Shown here: positions 17,711 to 26,540 of the stretch, in pieces
Numbering within the stretch: the stretch's first letter is position 1
Layout: each line of letters starts with the position of its first letter
From: Erythrobacter sp. ANT-B3C2
Lineage (GTDB): Bacteria > Pseudomonadota > Alphaproteobacteria > Sphingomonadales > Sphingomonadaceae
Reading direction: 5' to 3'
Length of the DNA stretch: 64,000 nt
Assembly (NCBI GenBank): GCA_001683845.1
Contig: LXQI01000026.1
Location: 40,668 to 104,667 of the forward strand
The notes under the pieces: model-generated
Databases searched by the model: none
What the model saw: only the letters and a program-made list of their open reading frames with translations
Told to the model about the DNA's origin: nothing
Program-made: the position numbers and the translations under genes

Positions 17711-18025
17711 ATGGAGATTCGCGAAGTGCTGGCGCTTAATCTGCGCTCAAGAAGACGGTCGCACGGCCTGTCGCAGGAGGAGCTGGCGCACCGCGCCGGC
17801 ATCGACCGCACCTATATCAGTGCGCTGGAGCGCAGCGTCTACAACGCCAGCATCGACGTCGTCGATCGGCTTGCGCGCGAGCTCGGCGTCGAGGCCGCTG
17901 ACCTTTTGGTGCGTCCCCAGCCGTCGCCTCGGCGTGCTGTCCCAGCTGAAGAGCCGCGGGGTGAACTCGCAAAACCTGAAGGCCGCAAAATCCGAAAAGC
18001 GCCGAACCGTAAAGCCGGATCGTAA
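17711..18025 (+). CDS. XRE-family transcriptional regulator
   Basis: A 104-aa repressor-like protein with a classic HTH_3 domain: LNLRSRRRSHGLSQEELAHR, IDRTYISALERSVYNASIDVV, RLARELGVEAADLL, over residues 8-70. A basic tail follows. It is the only backbone gene here on the plus strand and is divergent from the DUF2285 gene, the usual place for an ICE control repressor. Confidence 0.92.
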   Translation: MEIREVLALNLRSRRRSHGLSQEELAHRAGIDRTYISALERSVYNASIDVVDRLARELGVEAADLLVRPQPSPRRAVPAEEPRGELAKPEGRKIRKAPNRKAGS

Positions 18026-18074
18026 GAAGTAAGGAGCCCCGCCCGGGCGGACCCGGGCGGGGCGTCTGGCCGGC

Positions 18075-18398
18075 TCAGTCGCCGTTGCGCTTGGTAGGGC
18101 GCGACCAGATGAGGCTGTAGGTGCCTTCTTCCTCGTCGTCGAAGAGGTTGGCGTAGATGGGGGCGTTGAAGCTGGGATCGTCGAGCTTCAGGCCGAGGTA
18201 TTCGCGGCCCTCGTTCGATGTCTTGCTCCAGGCGGCGCCGATCTCCGCGCGGCCCACCATGACCCGGTGGGAAGGGGCGTTGTCGTTGGCCCGATTGGTC
18301 TCGGGGACGATGCGGACGCCCTTGGCCTGGACGCTGAGGGTGACGATGTCGCCGGTGTAGTCGTTGCCGGTCTTCTTGAAGGTGCCGATGGTCGCCAT
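18075..18398 (-). CDS. DUF736 family protein
   Basis: A 107-aa DUF736 protein, a small conserved element protein of unknown function. The N-terminus MATIGTFKKTGNDYTGDI is diagnostic, with IGAAWSKTSNEGREYLGLKLDDPSF in the middle. The ATG at 18398 follows AGGAGA. A long structured leader precedes it, resembling the one upstream of the DUF2493 gene. Confidence 0.93.
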   Translation of the reverse strand: MATIGTFKKTGNDYTGDIVTLSVQAKGVRIVPETNRANDNAPSHRVMVGRAEIGAAWSKTSNEGREYLGLKLDDPSFNAPIYANLFDDEEEGTYSLIWSRPTKRNGD

Positions 18399-18600
18399 GA
18401 TAGTCTCCTGTCTTCGTTGTCTCGAACCCGCGCCCATCGCGGCCTCGATGGCGATCGCAATGCCGGGGACGATCGACGATGCAGCCGAAGGCCCGGAGCG
18501 CAGCGGCGGACGGAAGACGAAGGGCTTTCTTGCCTCGCGAGGAATGCCGGCTTGCCGGCAGGGGAAGAAAGTTCGCACGGCTCCGTTGCGGCTCAGGCGA
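18399..18600 (-). promoter_or_regulatory. Leader family 1, copy upstream of DUF736
   Basis: This non-coding leader shares ordered blocks with 21387-21600: CCCATCGCGGCCT, GCGCAGCGG plus GGACGG, GCGAGGA, GGGGAAGAAA and CCGTTGC (plus-strand spelling). Complementary arms GCTTTCTT-region 18524-18531 and AAGAAAGT-region 18565-18572 could form a stem, with smaller palindromes inside. The inner edge is about 127 nt upstream of the ATG, as in the other copy. Confidence 0.6.
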
Positions 18601-18961
18601 TCGAGGCGAAGCCGACCCCGGCTAGATCAAGCCAGAGAGAGGACGAGTTGGGCCGCGGGCGACAACGCCTCGACAGGAGCCGTGGCGACCCCCGCAGCAG
18701 CCTGACAAGACCCAGCAACGGCCCTTCGTACAGGGAAAAGCCCTAGCGAACGAAACGGCGGCTCCGATCCCCGAACCTGTACCGGCCTCACCACGACACC
18801 AAATTGGATCGTTGTGACGCGGGCGACTGGAGTCGCCAGAGTGAACGCCTCGAACGCCGCCGCTCTTCCCGGTCACGGCTACGACCCGCGCCCAATGCCG
18901 ACCGAGTCAACGCGCGAACAGAGCGCGGCACGTCAACCGTCGTTGGCTGCGCGATGCCACG
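18601..18961. other. Non-coding stretch, no gene seen
   Basis: No supported gene. A near-palindrome GGCGACTGGAGTCGCC lies at 18822-18837 without a following T-run, possibly an operator. Confidence 0.3.
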
Positions 18962-19405
18962 CTACGGGCGGGGCCGCTGCGTCGATGCCCTGACCGGGCG
19001 GGCGGGGTGGAAGGCACTCACTCGTGACCACGCCACAAAGCCGACGATCACCGCTGCGATCACGCCGAACGCTTGTCGCCAGATCTCAGTCGTCTCGCCG
19101 ATGCCGGTCAGGCCATGCACGGCGTGGTAGCCGGCGAGCGCCGCCGGTGCGGCGAACAGGATAGCAATCATCGCCCGCAACACCGGCGAACGAACCTTCG
19201 CGAAAAGGACTTGTCCGACCACTAGCGTCACCGCACCTGCGACCAGCCCGACGACGATCGCGCCGATCGGCCCTGAACCGGTGTCGTAAGCGAACATCCC
19301 TGACGACACGTCAGCGAAGAACGGCAAGGCGTAGACGGCGAGGGTGAACAGCAGCCAACAGAAGAAGCCCAAGCCGGCGATGCTCAGGAAAGCGGTTATG
19401 AACAT
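18962..19405 (-). CDS. Small membrane protein of unknown function
   Basis: A 147-aa product from ATG 19405, which follows GGAGGA. Four hydrophobic segments are visible, at about residues 5-30, 47-70, 78-95 and 113-132, followed by a basic Pro/Arg tail. No known domain was recognised. It sits with a 54-aa membrane protein between DUF736 and DUF2493 and is likely accessory cargo of the ICE. Confidence 0.65.
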   Translation of the reverse strand: MFITAFLSIAGLGFFCWLLFTLAVYALPFFADVSSGMFAYDTGSGPIGAIVVGLVAGAVTLVVGQVLFAKVRSPVLRAMIAILFAAPAALAGYHAVHGLTGIGETTEIWRQAFGVIAAVIVGFVAWSRVSAFHPARPVRASTQRPRP

Positions 19406-19540
19406 GGCGTCCTCCCAATCGTAAGGGTTCTCGGACGCGCTTCCACCACCTCCACAGCGCGACAACGAGAATAGCAAAAGATCGGCGACGCCGGAATCCG
19501 AAATCCGACTCCGACGTCGCCAAGGTCGAGATCGGAGTGT

Positions 19541-19705
19541 TCAACGGGCGAACGGATCATATTCGTGGACGACGCTCAAGGCATCGCCGTCAAACTCCGC
19601 GGACGGCATCACGCCATAGCCGCCGCCGGTCTGGAAGAGGACGACGCAGACCATGAGGGTGGTGGCGAGGCTCCAACCGAGGGCTTGAGCGGTGGTAAGG
19701 GACAT
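19541..19705 (-). CDS. 54-aa single-pass membrane protein
   Basis: A short frame from ATG 19705 with AGGAGC before it. The product MSLTTAQALGWSLATTLMVC continues hydrophobic to about residue 28, then has an acidic tail ending YDPFAR. No family was recognised. It is upstream of and co-directional with the 147-aa membrane protein gene. Confidence 0.55.
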   Translation of the reverse strand: MSLTTAQALGWSLATTLMVCVVLFQTGGGYGVMPSAEFDGDALSVVHEYDPFAR

Positions 19706-20019
19706 CGGATCGGCTCCTGTCTTGGAGCGAGGACCGTCCCCGCTCGACAGGCGCCCGATGTGTGCGGCACGGGGCCGCAATCACCGCGACGGCGCAGCCC
19801 AAAGCGGCCGCAAGCTCTGCTTAGCGGACCCCTAGCGGGTTGATGGCGTCAGGCCCTGAGCTGGACCAAGGATCAGCGCCAATAACGAGCGGGGCGATTC
19901 CGGCCAAAAGAGCAGGAGAAGGATCGCGCCGAGCGTCTGGAACTGGTGGACTCCGGTCGGGCTGCTTTTGACATTCAGATAAGCTAAGCTGACGCGGACC
20001 CTTCTCGACGGAGCTTACC
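19706..20019. other. Divergent intergenic region, no gene seen
   Basis: This spacer lies between the leftward 54-aa gene and the rightward glyoxalase-fold gene. A TTGACA hexamer occurs near 19970, but no -10 box at proper spacing was found. Confidence 0.3.
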
Positions 20020-20370
20020 GTGGCCGTAAACCGTATCGTCCCGAATGTTGCGACAGAGCATGTGGACATCGCCAGAACCTTTTACGGGGAAGTCCTCGGC
20101 ATGACAGTGGCGATGGATCACGGCTGGATAATTACCTTCGCCGGAACCGGACAGGCGATGCCCCAGATCAGCTTTGCGACCGAGGGTGGATCGGGCACGC
20201 CAGTGCCCGACTTATCTATCGAGGTCGATGACCTGGCCGAAGTTCACCGACGCGTCGTCGAGGGTGGCTATGTCTTGGAATACGGCCCCGTGACAGAGCC
20301 TTGGGGCGTAAGAAGGTTCTTTGTGCGCGATCCCTTCGGGCGGATGCTCAACATTCTCAGTCACGTGTAA
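20020..20370 (+). CDS. Glyoxalase/VOC superfamily protein
   Basis: A 116-aa protein of the vicinal-oxygen-chelate fold: a beta-alpha-beta-beta-beta repeat with ATEHVDIARTFYGEVLGM at the start and GPVTEPWGVRRFFVRDPFGRMLNIL at the end. Such small proteins include glyoxalases, bleomycin-type resistance proteins and dioxygenase-like enzymes; the substrate cannot be told. The GTG start at 20020 follows GGAG. It is plus-strand cargo inside a minus-strand backbone. Confidence 0.85.
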   Translation: MAVNRIVPNVATEHVDIARTFYGEVLGMTVAMDHGWIITFAGTGQAMPQISFATEGGSGTPVPDLSIEVDDLAEVHRRVVEGGYVLEYGPVTEPWGVRRFFVRDPFGRMLNILSHV

Positions 20371-20441
20371 TCGATTGAATAACGGCTTGCCGGAGTGTTA
20401 GCTCGCCCGTTCTATGTCCGCCTCGGGGTCGAAGGCGGCGC

Positions 20442-21386
20442 TCACGCGCCGCCTCCTTTCGTCCGAAAGTCGAACAGCGGGATGCCGAGCTTGCGCGCCT
20501 TGTCGGCGAGGTTGTCGGAAATGCCCGAGCCCGAGAATACCACGACCCCGATCGGCAGGATGTCCAGAAGCTGATCGTTGCGCTTGAAAGGTGCCGCCTT
20601 GGCGTGGCGGGTCCAGTCGGGCTTGAACGCGACCTGCGTGACGTTGCGATTGTCGGCCCAGCAGGCGGCGATCCGCTCGGCGCCCTTCGGGCTGCCGCCG
20701 TGCAGCAGCACCATGCCCGGGTGCTTGGCGCGGACCTTGTCGAGTACGTCCCAGATGCGCGTGGTGTCGTTGCAGTCCATCCCACCGGTGAAAGCGACCT
20801 TCGGCCCTGCCGGGAGCATCACTTCCGTCTCGGCCCGGCGGCGGGCCATTAGGAAGTCGCGACTGTCGATCATCGCCGAGGTCAGCATCTTGCGGTTAAC
20901 CATCGATCCTGAGCGGGGGCGCCAGGTGTTGCGCGTGTGGACCTCGAACAGGTCGGCGGCCTGGTCACGCATGAGCTCGAAGGCGTTGCGGCGCTCGATC
21001 AGCGTCAGCCCCTCGGCTAGGAGCCGCTCCAGCTCGACCGACTTGACCTCGGAGCCGTCCTGATCGCGCTGCCCGCGTTTCTGCGCCTGCTCGTTGTCGT
21101 CAAGGTCGCGCTCGATCCGCTCGCCGGCGCGGTGGAAGATGTTGACCGTCGACCAGAGCAGGTCGTCGAGGTCGGGTTCGAGGCGCGTGTCCTGAAAGGT
21201 CGAGACCAGCGCGTCGAAGATGTCGGCGAGTGCGCCGCGGACGACGGGTTCCTCGGGGAGCGGCCGGGGATCGGGTTCGTCCTGGAAGGGACGGTGGCCG
21301 TAGAGGGCGAGTTCGTCGAGCAGTGTGGATGTCGCGGATTCGGCGTGCGGGGGCTCGTGGTTGGAGAAGTCGTGGTCGGTCGTCAT
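20442..21386 (-). CDS. DUF2493 (SLOG-like) protein
   Basis: A 314-aa protein with an N-terminal acidic and helical region (about 1-190) and a C-terminal DUF2493 domain: KVAFTGGMDCNDTTRIW, VLLHGGSPKGAERIAACWA, then VVVFSGSGISDNLADKARKLG. DUF2493 is a Rossmann-like SLOG fold proposed to bind nucleotide-derived ligands. The ATG at 21386 is preceded by a leader of family 1. Confidence 0.9.
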   Translation of the reverse strand: MTTDHDFSNHEPPHAESATSTLLDELALYGHRPFQDEPDPRPLPEEPVVRGALADIFDALVSTFQDTRLEPDLDDLLWSTVNIFHRAGERIERDLDDNEQAQKRGQRDQDGSEVKSVELERLLAEGLTLIERRNAFELMRDQAADLFEVHTRNTWRPRSGSMVNRKMLTSAMIDSRDFLMARRRAETEVMLPAGPKVAFTGGMDCNDTTRIWDVLDKVRAKHPGMVLLHGGSPKGAERIAACWADNRNVTQVAFKPDWTRHAKAAPFKRNDQLLDILPIGVVVFSGSGISDNLADKARKLGIPLFDFRTKGGGA

Positions 21387-21600
21387 GGTGGTTCGCCTCT
21401 TGGCTGGTGGCCACACCCATCGCGGCCTTCGCAGGCGACGAAGAGCGGGGGCGGACCGGGCCTGCACCGACGCGCACCAGCGCGATCGGCCGAAGCGCAG
21501 CGGAGGACGGCGAAGGCCAAGTTTGTTGCTGTGCGAGGAGGTGCGCAGCGCCGGGGAAGAAACTTGGCCGCAGCCGTTGCCGACCCGGGCCGGCTCCGGT
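21387..21600 (-). promoter_or_regulatory. Leader family 1, copy upstream of DUF2493
   Basis: The same ordered blocks as at 18399-18600. Here the arms are a perfect 10-bp pair, GGCCAAGTTT at 21515-21524 and AAACTTGGCC at 21560-21569. The distance from the ATG to the near arm is 129 nt, against 127 nt in the DUF736 copy. The arm bases differ between copies while pairing is kept, which argues for an RNA structure. Confidence 0.65.
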
Positions 21601-21668
21601 CCGATCGCCCTTTCAGAAGGCCGTGGGCGCGGTCCTCTCAAGCTCGAAGGCGAACCCTGACCGGCCCG

Positions 21669-22751
21669 TCACGCCACGCGGCCAACCCTGTCCCGCATCC
21701 GGGTCCGTCTTACGGTGACAGTGTCGAAGAAGCGCGCAACGTCCTCCGGCGCGAACTGCACCCGAATACCTGCCGCGAGTGCTTCTAGTCCGAGTTTGCG
21801 CAGATCCTCATTAAAGTCGTCGAGGGCGGCATCCAGCGGCAGCGCCTCGATCCCGGCCTCGTTCGCCCGGGTCGCCAACGTCTCCACTGCCCAGTGCCCG
21901 GCGGGATCGTCATCGCGAGCGAGATAGAGTCGGCGCAGCGTTGGCGGGAGCACCAGAGCGGCCAGGTGGTTGGCGGAGAGCGCGGCGACCATCGGCAAGT
22001 TCGGCAGCACGCATCGGAGGGACAACATCGTCTCGATGCCTTCGCCGGCCGCCATGATATCGGTCGTCACCCCGAACCGCACACCATTCCCGAGGAGCAG
22101 CCCCATCGCGCGTCGCGGCGTCGACACCGGCGCCTTGTCCAAGCCCGACGGATCGAGCCAGGTGCGATGCGCTCCGGTCAGCTTGCCGTCGAGGTCGGTG
22201 ACGCAGGCAATGAGTGCGGGCCAGGCGTCTCGGACCCGGTCACGCGGATCGTCCTCGTCACCCCGGTAGAAGCAGCGCGGGTGGTAGCGGAGCGACGTGC
22301 AGTGCCGCAAATCCGCAATGCCGCGTTCGTGCAGATACGCTTCTGCAAGCGTGCCGCCGATCGGCTTCGCCATCGCGAACAGGCGACGAGCGGCTTCGGG
22401 TGAACCTGTCGGTGCGGGCGGTTCTCGGGTTGGTGGCTCCGGTCGCGGCAGGCGCAGAAACGAGCGAGCCTCGTCGAGGATGTCGCGCAAGCTGTCGAGA
22501 TGGCGGTTGGCGGCGATGATGTCGAGCAGGTCGCCGTGTTCGCCGGTGGCGGCGTCGGTCCATTTGCCCGCCGCACCCTTGCCGGACTCAGCACCCTTCA
22601 GGCGGACATAGAGGCTGCGGCCCGACATGTTGTCGACATTGCCGACGAGCCAGTAGTGGCCTTCACGACGACCGTTGGAAAGATAGTGACGGCACACCGC
22701 CTCGGCATCGCGCGCGAGACGGTGCGCCAGGTCCGAAGCGTTGTCCGGCAT
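21669..22751 (-). CDS. Toprim-domain protein, primase-like
   Basis: A 360-aa protein with an N-terminal DUF7146-like region (GNVDNMSGRSLYVRLKG, KWTDAATGEHGDLLDII) and a C-terminal Toprim_3-like domain (VTTDIMAAGEGIETMLSL, LARDDDPAGHWAVETL). This layout is shared with P4-type and plasmid primase relatives that lack a helicase part. It lies 69 bp downstream of parB, separated by a strong terminator. Confidence 0.88.
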   Translation of the reverse strand: MPDNASDLAHRLARDAEAVCRHYLSNGRREGHYWLVGNVDNMSGRSLYVRLKGAESGKGAAGKWTDAATGEHGDLLDIIAANRHLDSLRDILDEARSFLRLPRPEPPTREPPAPTGSPEAARRLFAMAKPIGGTLAEAYLHERGIADLRHCTSLRYHPRCFYRGDEDDPRDRVRDAWPALIACVTDLDGKLTGAHRTWLDPSGLDKAPVSTPRRAMGLLLGNGVRFGVTTDIMAAGEGIETMLSLRCVLPNLPMVAALSANHLAALVLPPTLRRLYLARDDDPAGHWAVETLATRANEAGIEALPLDAALDDFNEDLRKLGLEALAAGIRVQFAPEDVARFFDTVTVRRTRMRDRVGRVA

Positions 22752-22771
22752 CGCGTGCTCCTAAACGAAAA

Positions 22772-22795
22772 GGGCCCGCCGTCTCCGGCGGGCCC
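22772..22795 (-). terminator. Rho-independent terminator after parB
   Basis: A 9-bp perfect GC stem (GGGCCCGCC with GGCGGGCCC, 6-nt loop) is followed on the minus strand by TTTTCGTTT. It lies 26 bp past the parB stop and would separate parB from the Toprim gene. Confidence 0.85.
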
Positions 22796-22820
22796 CAGGG
22801 GGAAGGGTGCGTTGCTCCTC

Positions 22821-24983
22821 CTATTCGGCTGCGATCGCGAGGGGCTCGATCTCGACCGGCTCATCCTCGACCGGAGCATCCGGTTCGTCGATGGCCGTTT
22901 CGCCGCCGTCTACCGCCGTCTCTTCGCCGAGCGGTTCGGTGCTCGGCTCGATGTCGATTCCTGACGCGTCGATGTGGGTGGTCTCGACGGCAGGCGGTAG
23001 AACGCGGCCCGGCGTGCGCAGCGGCTCGGGCAGCCAGCCCGACCCGACCAGCAACTCCTCCGCCTGTTCGGCCATCTCGACCTTCTTGAGGTGCTCGATC
23101 CGGTCGCCTGCGCGATCCCCTCTGGCGTCTCGAACCGCAGCCAAGATGCGCGCCTTGGTCACCCGGCCAAGATAGCGCTCCACAGTGGGCGTCCACCCCG
23201 CCGCGACCATGTCGAGATCGACCGCTTGGGCGAGCCGATCGGCATGGGCGAGCGCCTTGGGCTTGCGGTTGTAGGCCTCGAACATCGCGTTGACCGACTG
23301 CGAGACGCAGTGGGCGAACAAGGCTTGCCGACTGTCGCCGTCGAACGCCGCCAACGCGTCCCACAGATCCGCCGCTTCCTTAGGCAGTGCCTTGGCCCAA
23401 GACTGATGCCGTGCGGTCATCGCCGTCGCGAGCGCGCTGTCGTTCAGCCCCGGTGCCTGCGAATGGAAGCCGACGCTCTTGATGTCGAGCTCCAGGCAGG
23501 TGTCGAGCGCGTAGGGGTAGAACGCCTTGAGGCAGAGCGCGTGCAAGGCCGCGAGGAACGCGACATCGGGGTGCTCACCAAGCGCATGGCGAAGCGCCAG
23601 CGTACGGTGGGTGGTGAGCTCGGTCATTAGCCGGTCGGGGATCGGCTTGATGCCCTCGTCCTCCTCGGGCTCGGGCGCCAATTGCGGGTCAGCGTCGCTG
23701 GCGCCGTTGTCATCGCCTCCACCGGCCGGGACGGAGCGGGGCTCGCCACCGTCGATCTCGGCTTCGATCTCCGCTTCGGGCTCGGGGGCGACCGGCAGCT
23801 CGTCCTCCGGACGGACGTAGCCGCGCTCGATCCGCAGGTTGCCGCCGCCATCGATGCTGACGAACGCACCGGCGCGCGCGACCTCGGCCGGATCGAACAG
23901 GACCGGCCGCTCGTCGAAGCCCGCGAGGGCGGTTTCGATCTCGCCGATGCGCTGATCGATCTCTTCGGGCAGGTCGTCGGGACCGGCGTAGGTCTCCTCG
24001 ATCTGGTCGAGCTCGGCCCGGAGGGCGGTTCGGGTCGATTCCTCGTCGGTGGTGAGCGGCACCTCGTCGCCGCGGAGCTGACGCAGCCCGAAGACGTGGC
24101 CGTAGGCGAAGTCGGGTGCGACCTCGATCCACTTCCAGCCCTCGGCGCGGATCGTCTCGGCCTCCTCGCGCAGGCGTTCGGCGACGAGCATCTCGACGAG
24201 GCCGACGTCCTGCAGCCAGCCGCCGTCGTCGCCGAGGAACAGGTCGCGCAGGATCACGCCGCCGGCCTCCTCGTAAGCGGCGAGACCGATAAACTGCGCG
24301 CGCTTGTCGACGACGCGGACCGCACCCTCAGTCAGCATCCGCCGGATGGCGTGCGGCTGCTTGTCGTAGGACTGGGACAGCCGCTCGAACACCTGCTCCT
24401 GACGCGTGTGGTCGCCATTGACCGTGAACGCCATCAGCTGGTCGAGCGTCATGCCGTCCTCGGCGTAGACGTCGAGCAGCTTGGGGCTGACCGAGGCGAG
24501 ACGGAGCCGCTGCTTGACGACCGCGACCGCGACGAAGAACGCAGCCGCGATTTCCTCCTCGGACTGGCCCTTCTCGCGCAACGTCAGGAATGCCCGGAAC
24601 TGGTCGAGCGGGTGGAGCGGCGCGCGCTGGACGTTCTCGGCGAGGCTGTCCTCCTCGGCGATGCCCTCTTCGCGGATCACGCACGGCACCGGTGCGGTCT
24701 TGGAAAGCCGGCGCTGCTTGACCAGCAGTTCGAGTGCCCGGAACCGGCGGCCGCCGGACGGGACTTCGTACATGCCGGTCTCCACGCCATCGGCGTCGCA
24801 CACCGCGCGGACGGTCAGGCTCTGGAGGAGCGTGCGCCGCGAGATGTCCTCGGCGAGCTGCTCGATCGCGATACCGGCCTTGATCCGCCGGACGTTGGAC
24901 TGGCTGAGCACCAGCTTGTTGAAGGGGATGTCCCGGGACGCGCTCAGGACGATCTTCTGCACGTTGTTGGCTTTCGTGGCCAT
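22821..24983 (-). CDS. ParB/RepB/Spo0J-family protein
   Basis: A 720-aa protein with an N-terminal ParB nuclease-like domain: LSQSNVRR at about 27-33, SGGRRFRALE at 76-85, and the CTP-binding type box SLAENVQRAPLHP at 113-125. An HTH region follows (EEEIAAAFFVAVAVVKQRL). The rest is acidic and helical, with a Pro/Glu-rich linker near 400-440. It is much longer than chromosomal ParB and belongs to the class found in ICEs and plasmids with DUF932. The ATG at 24983 follows a leader of family 2. Confidence 0.92.
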   Translation of the reverse strand: MATKANNVQKIVLSASRDIPFNKLVLSQSNVRRIKAGIAIEQLAEDISRRTLLQSLTVRAVCDADGVETGMYEVPSGGRRFRALELLVKQRRLSKTAPVPCVIREEGIAEEDSLAENVQRAPLHPLDQFRAFLTLREKGQSEEEIAAAFFVAVAVVKQRLRLASVSPKLLDVYAEDGMTLDQLMAFTVNGDHTRQEQVFERLSQSYDKQPHAIRRMLTEGAVRVVDKRAQFIGLAAYEEAGGVILRDLFLGDDGGWLQDVGLVEMLVAERLREEAETIRAEGWKWIEVAPDFAYGHVFGLRQLRGDEVPLTTDEESTRTALRAELDQIEETYAGPDDLPEEIDQRIGEIETALAGFDERPVLFDPAEVARAGAFVSIDGGGNLRIERGYVRPEDELPVAPEPEAEIEAEIDGGEPRSVPAGGGDDNGASDADPQLAPEPEEDEGIKPIPDRLMTELTTHRTLALRHALGEHPDVAFLAALHALCLKAFYPYALDTCLELDIKSVGFHSQAPGLNDSALATAMTARHQSWAKALPKEAADLWDALAAFDGDSRQALFAHCVSQSVNAMFEAYNRKPKALAHADRLAQAVDLDMVAAGWTPTVERYLGRVTKARILAAVRDARGDRAGDRIEHLKKVEMAEQAEELLVGSGWLPEPLRTPGRVLPPAVETTHIDASGIDIEPSTEPLGEETAVDGGETAIDEPDAPVEDEPVEIEPLAIAAE

Positions 24984-25040
24984 GGTAGGTCTCCATGACG
25001 GCCTGGCCGGAGAACCTCTCTCTCGACCTTCTCACCGTCA
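24984..25040 (-). promoter_or_regulatory. Leader family 2 hairpin upstream of parB
   Basis: On the transcript strand, TGACGG and CCGTCA arms (25040-25035 and 25001-24996) enclose GGTCGAGAGAGAGG and CCGGCC. The hairpin ends 12 nt before the ATG, with GGAGA in the gap. The same element with a 7-bp stem precedes DUF932. Confidence 0.7.
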
Positions 25041-25122
25041 CGAAGCTGCGGCCCACCTCTTCCTCTGAAGGGGGTGGACCGCAGAACCGTGGATCAGGAA
25101 AGGCGCAGAGCCGGAAAGCCGC

Positions 25123-26319
25123 TCAGGCCGCGCGCTCCAGCAGCTTCTTCGCGCGGCCCTCGAGGTCGAGCCGGGCGTCCTGGTGGGTCTTGTCGCGCGC
25201 CACGGCGGTGATGCCCTGCACGAAGTCGAAGACGCTCTCGGGCTTCTTGCCTTCCTCGTTCAGCACGCGTTCGAGGATCTTCGTCGTCTCGGCCTTGCTG
25301 AAGCCGCGCTTGCGCAGGAAGTCGGCGCGGTCCTCGTCGGTACGGGCGACGATCTTCGCGCGCGCTTGGCGGATGCCGTCGATGAACGGCGCGGGCGACG
25401 AGTTGACGAACCGTGTAAGCGCCGGCGCGGCCTCGTTTGCGAACCGCGAGGCGGCATATTTGCTGTGCCGGATGGCAATCTCCTCGAAGTCCTCGACGCC
25501 CCAGAGATTGCGGTTCTGGCAGACGGCGCGAAGGTAGAAGCTGGCCATCCCGAGCGTCTTCGCGCCCACCTCCGAGTTCCAGCAGTAGAAGCCGCGGAAG
25601 TAGAGATCGGGCGAGCCGTCGGGCAGCCGCCCCGCCTCGATCGGGTTGAGGTCATCGACCAGGAAGAGGAAGACGTCGCGGTCGCTGGCGTAAAGCGTGG
25701 TCGTGTCCTGGGTGACGTCGACGCGCGGGTTGTAGATCCCCGTCGACCAGTCGAGCACGCCCGGCACCTTCCAGCGCGTGTCGCCGGTGCCGTTGCCCGC
25801 GATCCGTTGCACGGCTGCGACCAGCTCGTGGTCGTAAATGCGACCGTAGTCGGGGCCGGTGACGGCGCGAAGCTCTACCCGCCCATCGTCGGTCTCGAGT
25901 GTCTTGACCTGTTCGGCGCGATGCGAGGTCAGGCCATATTGCAGGTTGATCCCCGCCAGGGCGGCGGGGAGCTGGCGGAGATAGGCGGCAGGCGCGCCGA
26001 CCAGGCTGGCGAGTTGTCCGAAGCTCCAGTGCGTGGGCGCGATAGGCGCGTCCGAACCGGGCAGCATCAGCGACAGGCGCTCCGCGTCGTCGCGGCTTGC
26101 CTCAACCCGGACGGCGGCGCTTTCCACGGTGCGCGTGCGGCTCCGTTCACTGCGGCCCTTCACCGAAGCGAACAATTCCGTCAGCGACAGGTAGCGCTCG
26201 TCGGCCGGGCGGTTGAACCATTCGGACGAGACGCGGCCGACTCTCTCGCCGCGCGACACATCCACCTTGTAGCCGCGCCCCAAATCGGGGCGGGCGTCTG
26301 GAACTTCGACTTGGGTCAT
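25123..26319 (-). CDS. DUF932 family protein
   Basis: A 398-aa DUF932 protein, common on conjugative elements and phages; its function is not established. Family stretches include HWSFGQLASLVGAPAAYLRQLP, VTGPDYGRIYDHELVAAVQ, FLVDDLNPIEAG and YCWNSEVGAKTLGMASF. The ATG at 26319 is 12 nt after a family 2 hairpin. It is divergent from the ATPase gene of the defence-like pair. Confidence 0.92.
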   Translation of the reverse strand: MTQVEVPDARPDLGRGYKVDVSRGERVGRVSSEWFNRPADERYLSLTELFASVKGRSERSRTRTVESAAVRVEASRDDAERLSLMLPGSDAPIAPTHWSFGQLASLVGAPAAYLRQLPAALAGINLQYGLTSHRAEQVKTLETDDGRVELRAVTGPDYGRIYDHELVAAVQRIAGNGTGDTRWKVPGVLDWSTGIYNPRVDVTQDTTTLYASDRDVFLFLVDDLNPIEAGRLPDGSPDLYFRGFYCWNSEVGAKTLGMASFYLRAVCQNRNLWGVEDFEEIAIRHSKYAASRFANEAAPALTRFVNSSPAPFIDGIRQARAKIVARTDEDRADFLRKRGFSKAETTKILERVLNEEGKKPESVFDFVQGITAVARDKTHQDARLDLEGRAKKLLERAA

Positions 26320-26374
26320 GGGTCATCTCCATGACGGGCGGCCGGGAGCCTCTCTCTCGACCCTCAACCCGTCA
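26320..26374 (-). promoter_or_regulatory. Leader family 2 hairpin upstream of DUF932
   Basis: Transcript-strand arms TGACGGG (26374-26368) and CCCGTCA (26338-26332) enclose GGTCGAGAGAGAGG and CCGGCC, as in the parB leader. The stem is one pair longer. The gap to the ATG is again 12 nt and starts TGGAGA, so the stem abuts the ribosome site. Confidence 0.7.
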
Positions 26375-26540
26375 CGGCGACAGCCGCTGCCCTCTCACTC
26401 TGTCCCCTCGGGTCCATCCTGCGTCCCCAGCTCCCAGGGTCGGCGTCGACATGACGACATCTGACCAGAGGGCTGTGCCATGCCCGACCTTGGCGGGCGA
26501 GGCTGCAATCGTGGTCGCGACCTGCTAGGGCAGATGGGGC

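Noticed and set aside
23682-24998. 438-codon open frame on the plus strand opposite parB
   Set aside because: It is the antisense shadow of the GC-rich parB gene. It has no family resemblance and no ribosome site.
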